Below are positions 24,166 to 33,073 of a DNA stretch of 64,000 nucleotides, piece after piece. Every line of letters begins with the position of its first letter. The stretch's first letter is position 1. The stretch is from JBHEBG01 sp046557915. Its GTDB lineage: Bacteria > Bacteroidota > Bacteroidia > Flavobacteriales > Flavobacteriaceae. Below the pieces are notes generated by a model. That model saw only the letters and a list, made by a program, of their open reading frames with translations, did no database searches and was not told the DNA's origin. Position numbers and translations under genes: made by a program. Where the stretch lies: NCBI RefSeq assembly GCF_046557915.1, contig NZ_JBHEBG010000001.1, positions 124,001 to 188,000 of the forward strand, read 5' to 3'.

Positions 24166-25356
24166 ATGAAGAAATTAGTTTTAGCATATAGTGGTGGGTT
24201 GGATACTTCGTATTGCGCAAAGTATCTATCCGAAGATCAAGGGTACGAAGTACATGCGGTAAGTGTAAACACCGGAGGATTTTCGGAACAGGAAATTGCC
24301 AATATTAGGGAAAAGGCATTGCAGTTGGGGGCAAGCACCTATACTTCGGTAGATGCCGTACAAACATTTTATGACAAAGTGGTAAAATACCTGATTTTTG
24401 GGAATGTCCTAAAGAACAACACCTACCCACTTTCGGTAAGTGCCGAACGTATTGTACAGGCCATAGAGATTGTTACCCATGCCAAAAAAATAGGGGCCAA
24501 CTTCATTGCCCATGGCAGTACGGGTGCCGGAAACGACCAAGTGAGGTTCGACATGATTTTCCAGATCATAGCCCCGGAAATTGAAATTATCACTCCAATA
24601 CGGGACAACAAACTGTCTAGGGAATCAGAAATTGAATACCTAAAAAGCAATGGTGTTGACTACTCCTGGGAGAAAGCAAAATATTCCATTAACAAAGGAC
24701 TTTGGGGTACATCGGTTGGTGGAGAGGAAACGCTTACATCCAACCTTCCATTACCGGAAACCGCCTACCCAAGTCAGTTAGAGGTAAAGGCACCCAAAAA
24801 TGTAACGTTAACATTCCTAAAAGGAGAGCTGATCGCAATAGATGGACAGCAAGATAAGGCCATAAATAATATTGAGAAATTAAACACTTTGGCCTCCAAA
24901 TATGCCATAGGGCGAGACATACATGTGGGCGATACCATTATCGGCATAAAAGGAAGAGTAGGTTTTGAAGCGGCAGCCTCCCTCATCATAATAAAAGCAC
25001 ATCACCTTTTGGAAAAACATACCTTAAGCAAATGGCAACAGTACCAAAAAGAGCAACAGGGTAATTTTTATGGAATGCTTTTACATGAAGGAAACTACTT
25101 GGATGAGGTAATGCGAAATATTGAAGCCTTCCTTACGGATACCCAAAAGAATGTTTCTGGCGACGTTTCGGTTACCTTGCTCCCTTATCGATTTGAGCTG
25201 AACGGCATCGTGTCCAAACACGATCTAATGAACGCCTCCTTCGGCAGCTATGGTGAAATGAACAAAGGTTGGACGGCAGATGATGCCAAGGGATTCATCA
25301 AAATTCTGTCCAACCCAGGAAAAATATACAATCACGTAAATCTAAATCATGATTAA
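24166..25356 (+). CDS. argG: Argininosuccinate synthase
   Basis: 396 residues from ATG 24166 (MKKLVLAYSGGLDTS); an upstream in-frame start adds 13 unconserved residues. The PP-loop AYSGGLDTS at residues 6-14 binds ATP. Further signature segments are FIAHGSTGAGNDQVRFD near 112 and YSINKGLWGTSVGGEE near 175. The enzyme joins citrulline and aspartate using ATP. Its end overlaps argC by 8 bp. Placed early in the operon although it acts second to last. Confidence 0.95.
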   Translation: MKKLVLAYSGGLDTSYCAKYLSEDQGYEVHAVSVNTGGFSEQEIANIREKALQLGASTYTSVDAVQTFYDKVVKYLIFGNVLKNNTYPLSVSAERIVQAIEIVTHAKKIGANFIAHGSTGAGNDQVRFDMIFQIIAPEIEIITPIRDNKLSRESEIEYLKSNGVDYSWEKAKYSINKGLWGTSVGGEETLTSNLPLPETAYPSQLEVKAPKNVTLTFLKGELIAIDGQQDKAINNIEKLNTLASKYAIGRDIHVGDTIIGIKGRVGFEAAASLIIIKAHHLLEKHTLSKWQQYQKEQQGNFYGMLLHEGNYLDEVMRNIEAFLTDTQKNVSGDVSVTLLPYRFELNGIVSKHDLMNASFGSYGEMNKGWTADDAKGFIKILSNPGKIYNHVNLNHD

Positions 25357-26323
25357 AGCAGGGATCATAGGTGGTTCTGGGTACACGGGCGGGGAGCTCA
25401 TCAGAATTTTATTGACACATTCCGAGGTGGCGATCAATTTTGTATATAGCACCACAAGGGCAGGGAAAAAAGTAAGCACCGCGCATCCTGATTTATTGGG
25501 ACTCACCGATATGGAATTTACAGACAAGGTAAATCTAGAGGTAGATGTGGTTTTCCTATGTTTGGGCCATGGTAATTCTACCACATTTTTAAAAACACAT
25601 GGTTTTTCCAAGAACACCAAAATAATAGATCTAAGTAACGACTTTAGATTGGCAGGGGATGCAAAATTTGAAGGAAAGCAATTTATATATGGCTTGCCAG
25701 AACTGAACATGGCTCAAATTAAAAACGCCCAATTTATTGCCAATCCCGGATGTTTTGCAACAACGGTCCAGCTTGGCATTCTACCTTTGGCCAAAGCCCA
25801 ACTTCTACAGCACCAGGTACATATAAATGCGGTAACAGGTAGCACAGGTGCAGGGGTAAGTCCTTCGGCAACCTCGCACTTTAGTTGGCGAAACAACAAT
25901 GTGTCTTGGTACAAACCATTTACACACCAACATTTGGGGGAAATTGAGGAAAGTCTTGGTTCGCTACAACAAAATTTTGGTAAGTTGTTTTTCCTTCCCA
26001 ACCGTGGAAATTTTACAAGGGGCATCCTGGCTACGGCCTACACCAAGTTTAATGGAAGTCTTGAAGAGGCCTGCGAATTATACGGCGATTTTTATTCCGA
26101 AGCAAGGTTTACCCATCTTTCAGAAGCACCCATTGCACTCAAACAGGTAGTGAACACCAACCATTGCCATATTCATTTGCACAAGCACGATGATGTTCTA
26201 CTGATTACCTCTGCCATAGACAACCTTTTAAAGGGAGCTTCCGGACAGGCGGTCCAGAATATGAATTTAATGTTCGGCTTTAAAGAAGAACAAGGTTTAC
26301 AACTAAAAGCAGGAGTATTTTAA
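25349..26323 (+). CDS. argC: N-acyl-gamma-glutamyl-phosphate reductase
   Basis: 324 residues. IIGGSGYTGGELIRIL at the N-terminus is the NADPH-binding motif. NPGCFATTVQLGILPL near 132-147 carries the catalytic Cys. TGSTGAGVSPSATSHFSWRNNN and HQHLGEIEE near 195 complete the family signature. It reduces N-acylglutamyl phosphate to the semialdehyde. It overlaps argG by 8 bp, and proC begins about 76 bp downstream. Confidence 0.95.
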   Translation: MIKAGIIGGSGYTGGELIRILLTHSEVAINFVYSTTRAGKKVSTAHPDLLGLTDMEFTDKVNLEVDVVFLCLGHGNSTTFLKTHGFSKNTKIIDLSNDFRLAGDAKFEGKQFIYGLPELNMAQIKNAQFIANPGCFATTVQLGILPLAKAQLLQHQVHINAVTGSTGAGVSPSATSHFSWRNNNVSWYKPFTHQHLGEIEESLGSLQQNFGKLFFLPNRGNFTRGILATAYTKFNGSLEEACELYGDFYSEARFTHLSEAPIALKQVVNTNHCHIHLHKHDDVLLITSAIDNLLKGASGQAVQNMNLMFGFKEEQGLQLKAGVF

Positions 26324-26399
26324 AATAATGATGTTGGACAACATCAAAAAATGTATAAAACCAAATGCCCAAAAATTGGGTATCCAAAAAGATCAAAAA

Positions 26400-27200
26400 A
26401 TGAAAATAGCCATCATAGGAGCAGGTAATTTAGGGCTTTCCATAGCCAAGGGCATCTTAAATTCTAACGGGGCCACCACCATGTACCTTACCAAAAGGAA
26501 TACGGCCGAAATCTCCGATTTTGAAAAGTATGGAAATGTAACGGTAACCAAGGACAATAGGGCGGCCGTAAAAAATTCGGATATCTTAATTTTTGCTGTA
26601 CAACCAAGTCAGTTAGGGCATATTCTTGGGGACATTAAGGATCTACTTACCGAAAACCATGTGGTAATATCAACAATTACAGGGTTTGGTATTGCTAAAA
26701 TAGAAACCCTGATCGGCAAGGATAAGAACATCATCAGAAGTATGCCCAATACGGCCATTTCGGTAGGCAAATCCATGACCTGTATCTGTAGTAACGAAAA
26801 AGGGAAAAACCGTATTGATCTTGCCAAGGCCATTTTTAATAGGATGGGACATACTATGGAGATTCCGGAAGAACAAATGCAGGCCGCTACGGTGATTTGC
26901 GCAAGTGGGATCGCCTTTTGGATGCGTCTAATACGCGCTACAACACAAGGTGCCATACAATTAGGTTTCGATGCCAAAGAAGCACAGGAACTTGCCATGC
27001 ATACCTGTAATGGCGCCGCAGGATTGTTAATAGAGTCGGGCAGTCATCCCGAGGCTGAAATAGACAAGGTTACCACGCCAAAAGGTTGTACCATTCAGGG
27101 ACTCAACGAAATGGAACATCAGGGGTTAAGCTCCTCCCTAATCCAAGGGATAGTAGCCTCTTTTGAGAAAATAAGCAAAATAAAAGAGGGTCAGTTATGA
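26400..27200 (+). CDS. proC: Pyrroline-5-carboxylate reductase
   Basis: 266 residues from ATG 26400 (MKIAIIGAGNLGLSIAKGIL), the normal length; an earlier ATG at 26328 would add 24 residues without similarity. The Rossmann motif IGAGNLGLSIAKG, RSMPNTAISVGKSMTC near 120 and the C-terminal KVTTPKGCTIQGLNEME are typical of ProC. It makes proline from pyrroline-5-carboxylate. Its presence here, with proA and proB, links proline to arginine synthesis. It overlaps argD by 4 bp. Confidence 0.93.
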   Translation: MKIAIIGAGNLGLSIAKGILNSNGATTMYLTKRNTAEISDFEKYGNVTVTKDNRAAVKNSDILIFAVQPSQLGHILGDIKDLLTENHVVISTITGFGIAKIETLIGKDKNIIRSMPNTAISVGKSMTCICSNEKGKNRIDLAKAIFNRMGHTMEIPEEQMQAATVICASGIAFWMRLIRATTQGAIQLGFDAKEAQELAMHTCNGAAGLLIESGSHPEAEIDKVTTPKGCTIQGLNEMEHQGLSSSLIQGIVASFEKISKIKEGQL

Positions 27201-28324
27201 ATTTGTTCGATGTATACCCCTTGTACGATGTAACGCCGGTGTCCGCCAAGGGTATGGTGGTAAAGGACGATAAGGACCAAGAATATCTCGATTTTTACGG
27301 CGGCCATGCCGTAATTTCCATTGGTCATTCGCACCCTACCTATGTAAAACGATTGAAGGATCAGTTAGATAATATCGGGTTTTATAGCAATGCCGTAAAG
27401 AATCCGTTACAGGAGGAACTGGCTTCCAAACTGGGAAAACTTAGCAACTGTAAGGATTACAATCTGTTCTTATGCAATTCTGGGGCAGAGGCCAATGAAA
27501 ATGCATTGAAGTTGGCCTCTTTCAAGAACGGCAAATCGCGGGTAATCACATTTAAAAATAGTTTTCATGGTAGAACCTCAGCGGCGGTAGCCGTAACGGA
27601 TAATGAAAAAATAAATGCCCCAATCAACAAACAACAAAAGGTAACCTTTTTACCTTTTGACGATATAAAGGCTTTTACCATCGAAATCGAAAAGGGCGAT
27701 GTATGTGCCGTAATCTTGGAAACCATACAAGGGGTAGGCGGTTTGGATGAACCCACGACCGAATTCTATCAAAATGTAGCCAACCTGTGCAAACAGCATG
27801 GGGTAGTTTTAATCGCTGATGAAATACAGTGCGGCTATGGCAGAAGTGGCAAATTTTTCGCCTTTCAGCATCACAACGTGCATCCAGATATCATCACTAT
27901 TGCCAAAGGAATGGGCAATGGATTTCCGGTAGGCGGGGTACTCATCCATAAAGATATTGAGGCATCATACGGGTTACTGGGCACTACCTTTGGGGGTAAT
28001 CATCTCGCGTGTGCCGCCAGTTTAGCCGTATTGGAAGTGATAGATGAGGAAAACCTTGTTCAAAATGCCGCCAATATCGGAACGTATTTTAAAGAAAAAG
28101 CTGCCACCCTACCACAGGTTCAAAAAACCAAAGGGCGGGGGTTGATGCTTGGGCTTCAATTTAATTTTGACGTATCGGAACTTAGAAAAAAACTGATTCA
28201 TAAACACCACTTATTCACAGGGGGCGCAAAGGACAAACATGTGCTTAGAATCTTACCTGCACTTAACTGCAAAGAACAACAAATAGATTTGCTGTTCAAT
28301 GCATTAAAATCAGAATTGTCATGA
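27197..28324 (+). CDS. argD: N-acylornithine aminotransferase
   Basis: 375 residues, a class III PLP transaminase. YLDFYGGHAVISIGHSHP near 27, LCNSGAEANENALKLA near 94, ADEIQCGYGRSGKFFAFQ near 207 and the PLP-lysine segment TIAKGMGNGFPVG near 234 are clear. It transfers an amino group from glutamate to the N-acyl semialdehyde. 4-bp overlaps on both sides show strict translational coupling. Confidence 0.94.
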   Translation: MNLFDVYPLYDVTPVSAKGMVVKDDKDQEYLDFYGGHAVISIGHSHPTYVKRLKDQLDNIGFYSNAVKNPLQEELASKLGKLSNCKDYNLFLCNSGAEANENALKLASFKNGKSRVITFKNSFHGRTSAAVAVTDNEKINAPINKQQKVTFLPFDDIKAFTIEIEKGDVCAVILETIQGVGGLDEPTTEFYQNVANLCKQHGVVLIADEIQCGYGRSGKFFAFQHHNVHPDIITIAKGMGNGFPVGGVLIHKDIEASYGLLGTTFGGNHLACAASLAVLEVIDEENLVQNAANIGTYFKEKAATLPQVQKTKGRGLMLGLQFNFDVSELRKKLIHKHHLFTGGAKDKHVLRILPALNCKEQQIDLLFNALKSELS

Positions 28325-29517
28325 GTATAAATTCATCCCTAACACAGCGCAATGCGGTGCTCAACACAATGGCCCAACTGGTGAAACAGGAGCGATCTGG
28401 CCTATTGGCGGCGAACAAAACAGATCTTGAGGGTTTTGATCAGGACGATATTGCCATGTTAGACCGATTAAAAGTTGACAAAGACAAAATTAACGGCATG
28501 GTCCTTTCTTTGGAACAACTTGCCAACGAGCCCGACCCTCTTGGTGTTGAGCGTTTCCGAACAGTTCATGAAAACGGCATGGAGATTAGCAATAAAACAG
28601 CTCCTTTTGGTACGGTTTTTATCATTTATGAATCTAGACCAGATGTTACCATAGAGGCAGCGGGGATAGCATTTAAATCGGGCAACAAGATTTTATTGAA
28701 GGGCGGCAAGGAGTCCCTGAACAGTAATTTGTTCTTGGTGAAGTTATGGCATAGGGCATTGGAAGAATCGGGTGGTTCAACAGCTTGGGTTACCTATTTG
28801 GAATTTGATAGGCAACAAACCCAATCTTTTTTGGAGCATCCCACTCAAAAAATTGATCTTATTGTACCTCGTGGTGGTGAAAAACTCATCGCATTTGTAA
28901 AACAGCATGCTAGCTGTCCGGTAATTGTAAGCGGTAGGGGAAACAATTTTGTATATGTGGATACGGAGGCCGACTTACAGATGGCCTTGGACATAGTTGT
29001 TAACGCTAAAGTTACCAAGATATCGGCCTGTAATGCCCTGGACAAGGTTTTGATTGCAGCCGATATGCCCAGAAAACAACAGTTTATCCAACGTCTAATA
29101 TCGGAGTTACAAAAAAGTAAGGTCACAATTCTAACAGATGAGGCGCTCTCTAGTTTAGAAGGCACTTCCAAAATAGAAAACAAGGATATATGGTACGAGG
29201 AGTTTTTGGATTATAAGATCGTACTTGGTCAAGTACCCACTTTGGAAGAGGCCATACACAAAATCAACACCTATGGCGGTGGTCATTCTGCAGCAATAGT
29301 TACCTCTAATGATGAAAAGGCCGGTCAGTTTATGCAGGCAGTGGACTCCGCTGCGGTATACCACAATGCCTCTACACGATTTACCGATGGCGGACAATTT
29401 GGTCTGGGCGGGGAACTGGCCATAAGTACCGATAAATTACACCAAAGAGGCCCTATAGGGCTGCATCATTTGGTTACCAACAAATGGTATGTTAAAGGAA
29501 GTGGACAAACACGATGA
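28321..29517 (+). CDS. proA: Glutamate-5-semialdehyde dehydrogenase
   Basis: 398 residues. NKTAPFGTVFIIYESRPDVTIEAAGIAFKSGNKILLKGGKES near 87-130 is the NADP-binding signature of ProA. KISACNALDKVLI near 237 carries the catalytic Cys. FGLGGELAISTDKLHQRGPIGL near 360 is the C-terminal hallmark. It reduces glutamyl-5-phosphate for proline synthesis. It overlaps argD by 4 bp and is followed by proB one base after its stop when proB is started at 29519. Confidence 0.94.
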   Translation: MSINSSLTQRNAVLNTMAQLVKQERSGLLAANKTDLEGFDQDDIAMLDRLKVDKDKINGMVLSLEQLANEPDPLGVERFRTVHENGMEISNKTAPFGTVFIIYESRPDVTIEAAGIAFKSGNKILLKGGKESLNSNLFLVKLWHRALEESGGSTAWVTYLEFDRQQTQSFLEHPTQKIDLIVPRGGEKLIAFVKQHASCPVIVSGRGNNFVYVDTEADLQMALDIVVNAKVTKISACNALDKVLIAADMPRKQQFIQRLISELQKSKVTILTDEALSSLEGTSKIENKDIWYEEFLDYKIVLGQVPTLEEAIHKINTYGGGHSAAIVTSNDEKAGQFMQAVDSAAVYHNASTRFTDGGQFGLGGELAISTDKLHQRGPIGLHHLVTNKWYVKGSGQTR

Positions 29518-29518
29518 T

Positions 29519-30280
29519 ATGGGAAAGAAAAGAATACTACTTAAAATAGGTTCCAATACCCTCACCAAGGAGACCAATCAGATTTCTAGGGGAAAGATAG
29601 AGGATATTGGAAGGCAAATCGCAGCCTTAAAAGACGATTTTGAGTTTATCATTGTAAGTTCTGGGGCCATTGCTGCGGCCAAACAGTTTGTAAAGCTAGA
29701 GCACAATGGGGCCGAAATTAATGTAAAGCAAGCGCTGGCGGCCATAGGACAACCCCATCTCATGCGGATATTTCAGGAAAACTTTAGGGAATTGGGCCTT
29801 TTTACCTCCCAATGCCTGCTGTCCTATTCGGACTTTGAAAAACCCGCATCCAAAGTCAATATCAGCAATACCATAAATGTATTGGTAGCCAACAATTTTA
29901 TTCCGATTATCAATGAAAATGATACCGTTGCCACGGACGAGATCAAATTTGGGGACAACGATAAGTTGGCTGCCTTAACGGCAGCTTTATTACAGGTAGA
30001 TCTATTGATCATTGCTACCAACACGGATGGAATCTATACCAAGGATTCCATTGATCAAAAAAAACCGTTGACCATAAAAAGCGTAACCGATCTGGCCGAG
30101 CTTAGGGCAGAAATAAACAATGACCTGTCTTCCCATGGTACCGGCGGTATGCAATCTAAAATAGAGGCGGCCAGCATTGCAAAGGAAGCAAACATTGAAA
30201 CTTGGGTCGTAAACGGATTAAAGGAAAATTTTATAGTGGATGCACTAAACAATACCAACAACCATACTAAAATATTGTAA
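29519..30280 (+). CDS. proB: Glutamate 5-kinase, short form without PUA domain
   Basis: 253 residues from ATG 29519 (MGKKRILLKIGSNTLT). It is only the amino-acid-kinase domain; the C-terminal PUA domain of E. coli ProB (about 367 residues) is absent, as in many Bacteroidota. IIVSSGAIAAAKQ near 46, NENDTVATDEIKFGDNDKLAALTAALL near 133 and THGTGGMQSKI-like HGTGGMQSKIEAA near 213 are present. It phosphorylates glutamate at the first step of proline synthesis. It shares one base with the following carbamoyltransferase gene (TAATG). Confidence 0.93.
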   Translation: MGKKRILLKIGSNTLTKETNQISRGKIEDIGRQIAALKDDFEFIIVSSGAIAAAKQFVKLEHNGAEINVKQALAAIGQPHLMRIFQENFRELGLFTSQCLLSYSDFEKPASKVNISNTINVLVANNFIPIINENDTVATDEIKFGDNDKLAALTAALLQVDLLIIATNTDGIYTKDSIDQKKPLTIKSVTDLAELRAEINNDLSSHGTGGMQSKIEAASIAKEANIETWVVNGLKENFIVDALNNTNNHTKIL

Positions 30281-31215
30281 TGAAGCACTACCTCAGCCTA
30301 AAAGATATAGACTCGCTACCGCAATTGGTAGCCGAAGCAACGTCCTTAAAGCAACGTCCGGACGCTCACAAGGCCCTTGGTAAAAACAAGACCATTGGGC
30401 TGCTATTTTTCAACAACAGCCTTAGAACACGTCTAAGCACTCAAAAAGCGGCTACCAATCTGGGTATGGATGTTATGGTCATGAACTTTGGCAACGAAGG
30501 TTGGGCTTTGGAGTATGAGGACGGTACCGTAATGGACCAAGGCACATCCGAACATATTAAAGAAGCCGCCCAAGTGGTCTCGCAGTACTGCGATATAGTG
30601 GCTATTCGTGCTTTTGCTTCCTTGACCGATAAAAAGAAAGATGAGGCTGAACTGGTCCTTAACGGTTTTAAGAAATACGCCAGTATCCCTGTTATAAACA
30701 TGGAAAGTTCTGTAGGTCATCCTTTGCAGGCCTTGGCAGATGCAATAACGCTGGCAGAGCATCCTACATCAAAACCAAAAGTGGTACTCTCATGGGCCCC
30801 ACATCCAAAGGCCTTACCGCATGCCGTGGCCAACTCTTTTGTGGAAATGATGCAACGGCAAGATGCCAATTTTGTGATTACACATCCTGAAGGATATGAG
30901 CTAAATACAGAAATCACTAAAGGTACACGCATTGAGCATGATCAGTCCAAAGCCCTGGAAAACGCAGATTTTGTGTATGTAAAGAACTGGAGCGGTTATA
31001 CCGACTATGGGAAAATTTTGAGCCAGGATCCGGAATGGATCATGACCAAAGAAAAATTGGGCAAGGCCAAATTTATGCACTGCCTGCCAGTTAGAAGAAA
31101 TGTGGTGGTGGAAGATGCCGTATTGGATAGTGACCAGTCGTTGGTAATTGAACAGGCCAATAACAGAACCTACGCCGCGCAAATAGTAATCAAAAAAATA
31201 CTGGAGAACTTATGA
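30280..31215 (+). CDS. argF': N-acylornithine carbamoyltransferase (acetyl or succinyl type)
   Basis: 311 residues. The carbamoyl-phosphate site FNNSLRTRLSTQ at 44-55 replaces the STRTR of ordinary ornithine carbamoyltransferase and marks the acyl-ornithine branch; HCLPVRRN near 270 is the C-terminal catalytic loop. From memory, Bacteroides fragilis succinylornithine carbamoyltransferase has Pro90 and the Xanthomonas acetylornithine enzyme has Glu at the equivalent position. Here residue 90 is Ser (QGTSEHIKEA), so the acyl group cannot be called. Overlaps argB by 4 bp. Its presence means citrulline is made by deacylation of N-acylcitrulline. Confidence 0.92.
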   Translation: MKHYLSLKDIDSLPQLVAEATSLKQRPDAHKALGKNKTIGLLFFNNSLRTRLSTQKAATNLGMDVMVMNFGNEGWALEYEDGTVMDQGTSEHIKEAAQVVSQYCDIVAIRAFASLTDKKKDEAELVLNGFKKYASIPVINMESSVGHPLQALADAITLAEHPTSKPKVVLSWAPHPKALPHAVANSFVEMMQRQDANFVITHPEGYELNTEITKGTRIEHDQSKALENADFVYVKNWSGYTDYGKILSQDPEWIMTKEKLGKAKFMHCLPVRRNVVVEDAVLDSDQSLVIEQANNRTYAAQIVIKKILENL

Positions 31216-31991
31216 GTTCCGATCTTTCCATAATAAAAATTGGCGGCAACCTAATTGGGGACAATAAGGCACTCGATGTATTTCTCGATGCTTTTTGTGC
31301 TATGGAAGGACCCAAAATTTTGGTCCATGGCGGCGGTAAACTGGCTACCGATCTGGCCGACAAACTTGGTGTAAAATCCGAACTTATCGGAGGCCGTAGA
31401 ATTACGGATGCCCAAAGTCTAGATATTATAACCATGGTCTACGCAGGCCTGGTCAATAAAAATATTGTTTCAAAATTACAAGCAAGAGGTTGTAATGCCA
31501 TAGGTTTAAGCGGAGCTGACGGCAACACTATATTGGCCCATAAACGTCTGGTAAGAGAAATTGATTTTGGTTTTGTGGGCGATGTGGACCAGATTAATAA
31601 AGAAGTCATATCCTCCCTATTAAAAGCGGGCCTTATACCTGTGTTCTGTGCCATGACGCACAACGGCAAGGGACAGTTATTGAATACCAATGCTGATACC
31701 ATTGCATCGGAAATTGCAATTGCCATGAGTGGAGAACGGACCACCACTTTGTACTATTGCTTTGAAAAAAAAGGGGTATTATTGGATGTAGAGGACGAGA
31801 ATTCGGTCATTGAACATATCAATTCAAAAAAATACCAGGAACTGTTGGATGAAAAAGTAATAGCGGAAGGTATGCTTCCTAAAATGCAGAATAGCATGCA
31901 TGCCTTGGCCAATAATGTGAACAAGGTCTGCATTGGCGATATCTCCATGCTAGATCCTTTATCTAAACTATTTACCACCATTACACTGTAA
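31212..31991 (+). CDS. argB: N-acylglutamate kinase
   Basis: 259 residues of the amino-acid-kinase fold. IIKIGGNLIGD near 7, ILVHGGGKLATDLADKLGV near 37 and the substrate Arg in SELIGGRRITDAQSL near 60 are conserved, with LLNTNADTIASEIAIAM near 157. It phosphorylates N-acylglutamate. It lies 3 bp from the following deacylase gene and overlaps the upstream gene by 4 bp. Some family members are inhibited by arginine, but the N-terminal helix needed for that type is short here. Confidence 0.93.
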   Translation: MSSDLSIIKIGGNLIGDNKALDVFLDAFCAMEGPKILVHGGGKLATDLADKLGVKSELIGGRRITDAQSLDIITMVYAGLVNKNIVSKLQARGCNAIGLSGADGNTILAHKRLVREIDFGFVGDVDQINKEVISSLLKAGLIPVFCAMTHNGKGQLLNTNADTIASEIAIAMSGERTTTLYYCFEKKGVLLDVEDENSVIEHINSKKYQELLDEKVIAEGMLPKMQNSMHALANNVNKVCIGDISMLDPLSKLFTTITL

Positions 31992-31993
31992 TC

Positions 31994-33058
31994 ATGGAGC
32001 AACAACAACTTACGGAAAAGGCTATAGACCTTCTAAAAGGACTGATTTCCATTGAGTCATTTTCATCCCAAGAACATGGTACTGCCGTAGCGATCGAAGC
32101 ATGGTTCTCCTCTCTCGATATTCCTTTTGAAAGAGAAAACAACAATGTCTATGCTTTTAATAAGTACTTTGACAAACGTAAACCCACCTTGTTGCTAAAT
32201 TCTCATCACGATACGGTTAGACCAAATTCGGCCTACACAAAAGATCCCTTTAATCCGCATATTGAAGACGGTAAACTATTTGGCCTAGGTAGCAATGATG
32301 CCGGAGGTTGTTTGGTTTCTTTGATTGCGACGTTCACCTATTTTTATGATCAGAAAGATTTAAACCACAATATTGTAATTGTGGCATCGGCCGAAGAGGA
32401 GAGTTCTGGCCCCAATGGTCTCAATAGCATGTTATCTATCTTACCACATATTGATGTCGCCATAGTCGGCGAACCTACGCTAATGAATTTGGCCATCGCC
32501 GAAAAAGGCTTGGTAGTCTTCGACGCTGTGGTAAAAGGAACCCCTTCCCATGCCGCCCATCCCAATGACGATAACGCTATCTACAATACCATGGCGGTAC
32601 TGGAATGGTTTAAGAATTACAAATTTGAAAAAGTCTCCGAGGTGTTGGGCGAGGTAAAGTTAACAGTTACCCAAATAAAGGCCGGAAGCCAGCATAATGT
32701 AGTTCCTGCCCAAGTAGATCTGGTCATAGACGTCCGTGTCAACGATTGTTATTCCAATAAGGAGATCGCATCGGTTTTGGAAAAGGAAGCACCTTGTGAG
32801 ATTAAACCTCGCTCTCTAAGGTTAAATTCATCGTCCATAGATAAGAGCCATGCACTGGTACAGGCAGGGACAGCGCTACAAAGAAGCACATATGGCTCCC
32901 CTACACTATCCGACCAAGCTGCGTTAAGCTGTCAGTCCTTAAAACTGGGACCTGGGGATAGTACAAGATCCCATTCTGCGGACGAGTTTATTCACCTACA
33001 CGAAATTGAAGAGGGTATTGATTTGTACATAAAGATTTTAAAAAAATTCTTACTATAA
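31994..33058 (+). CDS. argE: M20 metallopeptidase, N-acylcitrulline/acylornithine deacylase
   Basis: 354 residues. Metal-ligand motifs of the M20 family are in order: NSHHDTVRPN near 73, GLGSNDAGGC near 98, ASAEEESSG near 131 (catalytic and ligand Glu) and VGEPT near 157. The last metal His lies near the C-terminus in STRSHSADEFI. In this operon the deacylase should act on N-acylcitrulline, after the carbamoyltransferase step, giving citrulline for ArgG. The symbol follows the family; the exact acyl group is not determined. Confidence 0.88.
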   Translation: MEQQQLTEKAIDLLKGLISIESFSSQEHGTAVAIEAWFSSLDIPFERENNNVYAFNKYFDKRKPTLLLNSHHDTVRPNSAYTKDPFNPHIEDGKLFGLGSNDAGGCLVSLIATFTYFYDQKDLNHNIVIVASAEEESSGPNGLNSMLSILPHIDVAIVGEPTLMNLAIAEKGLVVFDAVVKGTPSHAAHPNDDNAIYNTMAVLEWFKNYKFEKVSEVLGEVKLTVTQIKAGSQHNVVPAQVDLVIDVRVNDCYSNKEIASVLEKEAPCEIKPRSLRLNSSSIDKSHALVQAGTALQRSTYGSPTLSDQAALSCQSLKLGPGDSTRSHSADEFIHLHEIEEGIDLYIKILKKFLL

Positions 33059-33073
33059 CTGATAATTGAACAT

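Noticed and set aside
25342..25710. 122-codon frame antisense to argC
   Set aside because: Fully overlaps argC, which has an intact catalytic Cys and dinucleotide motif.
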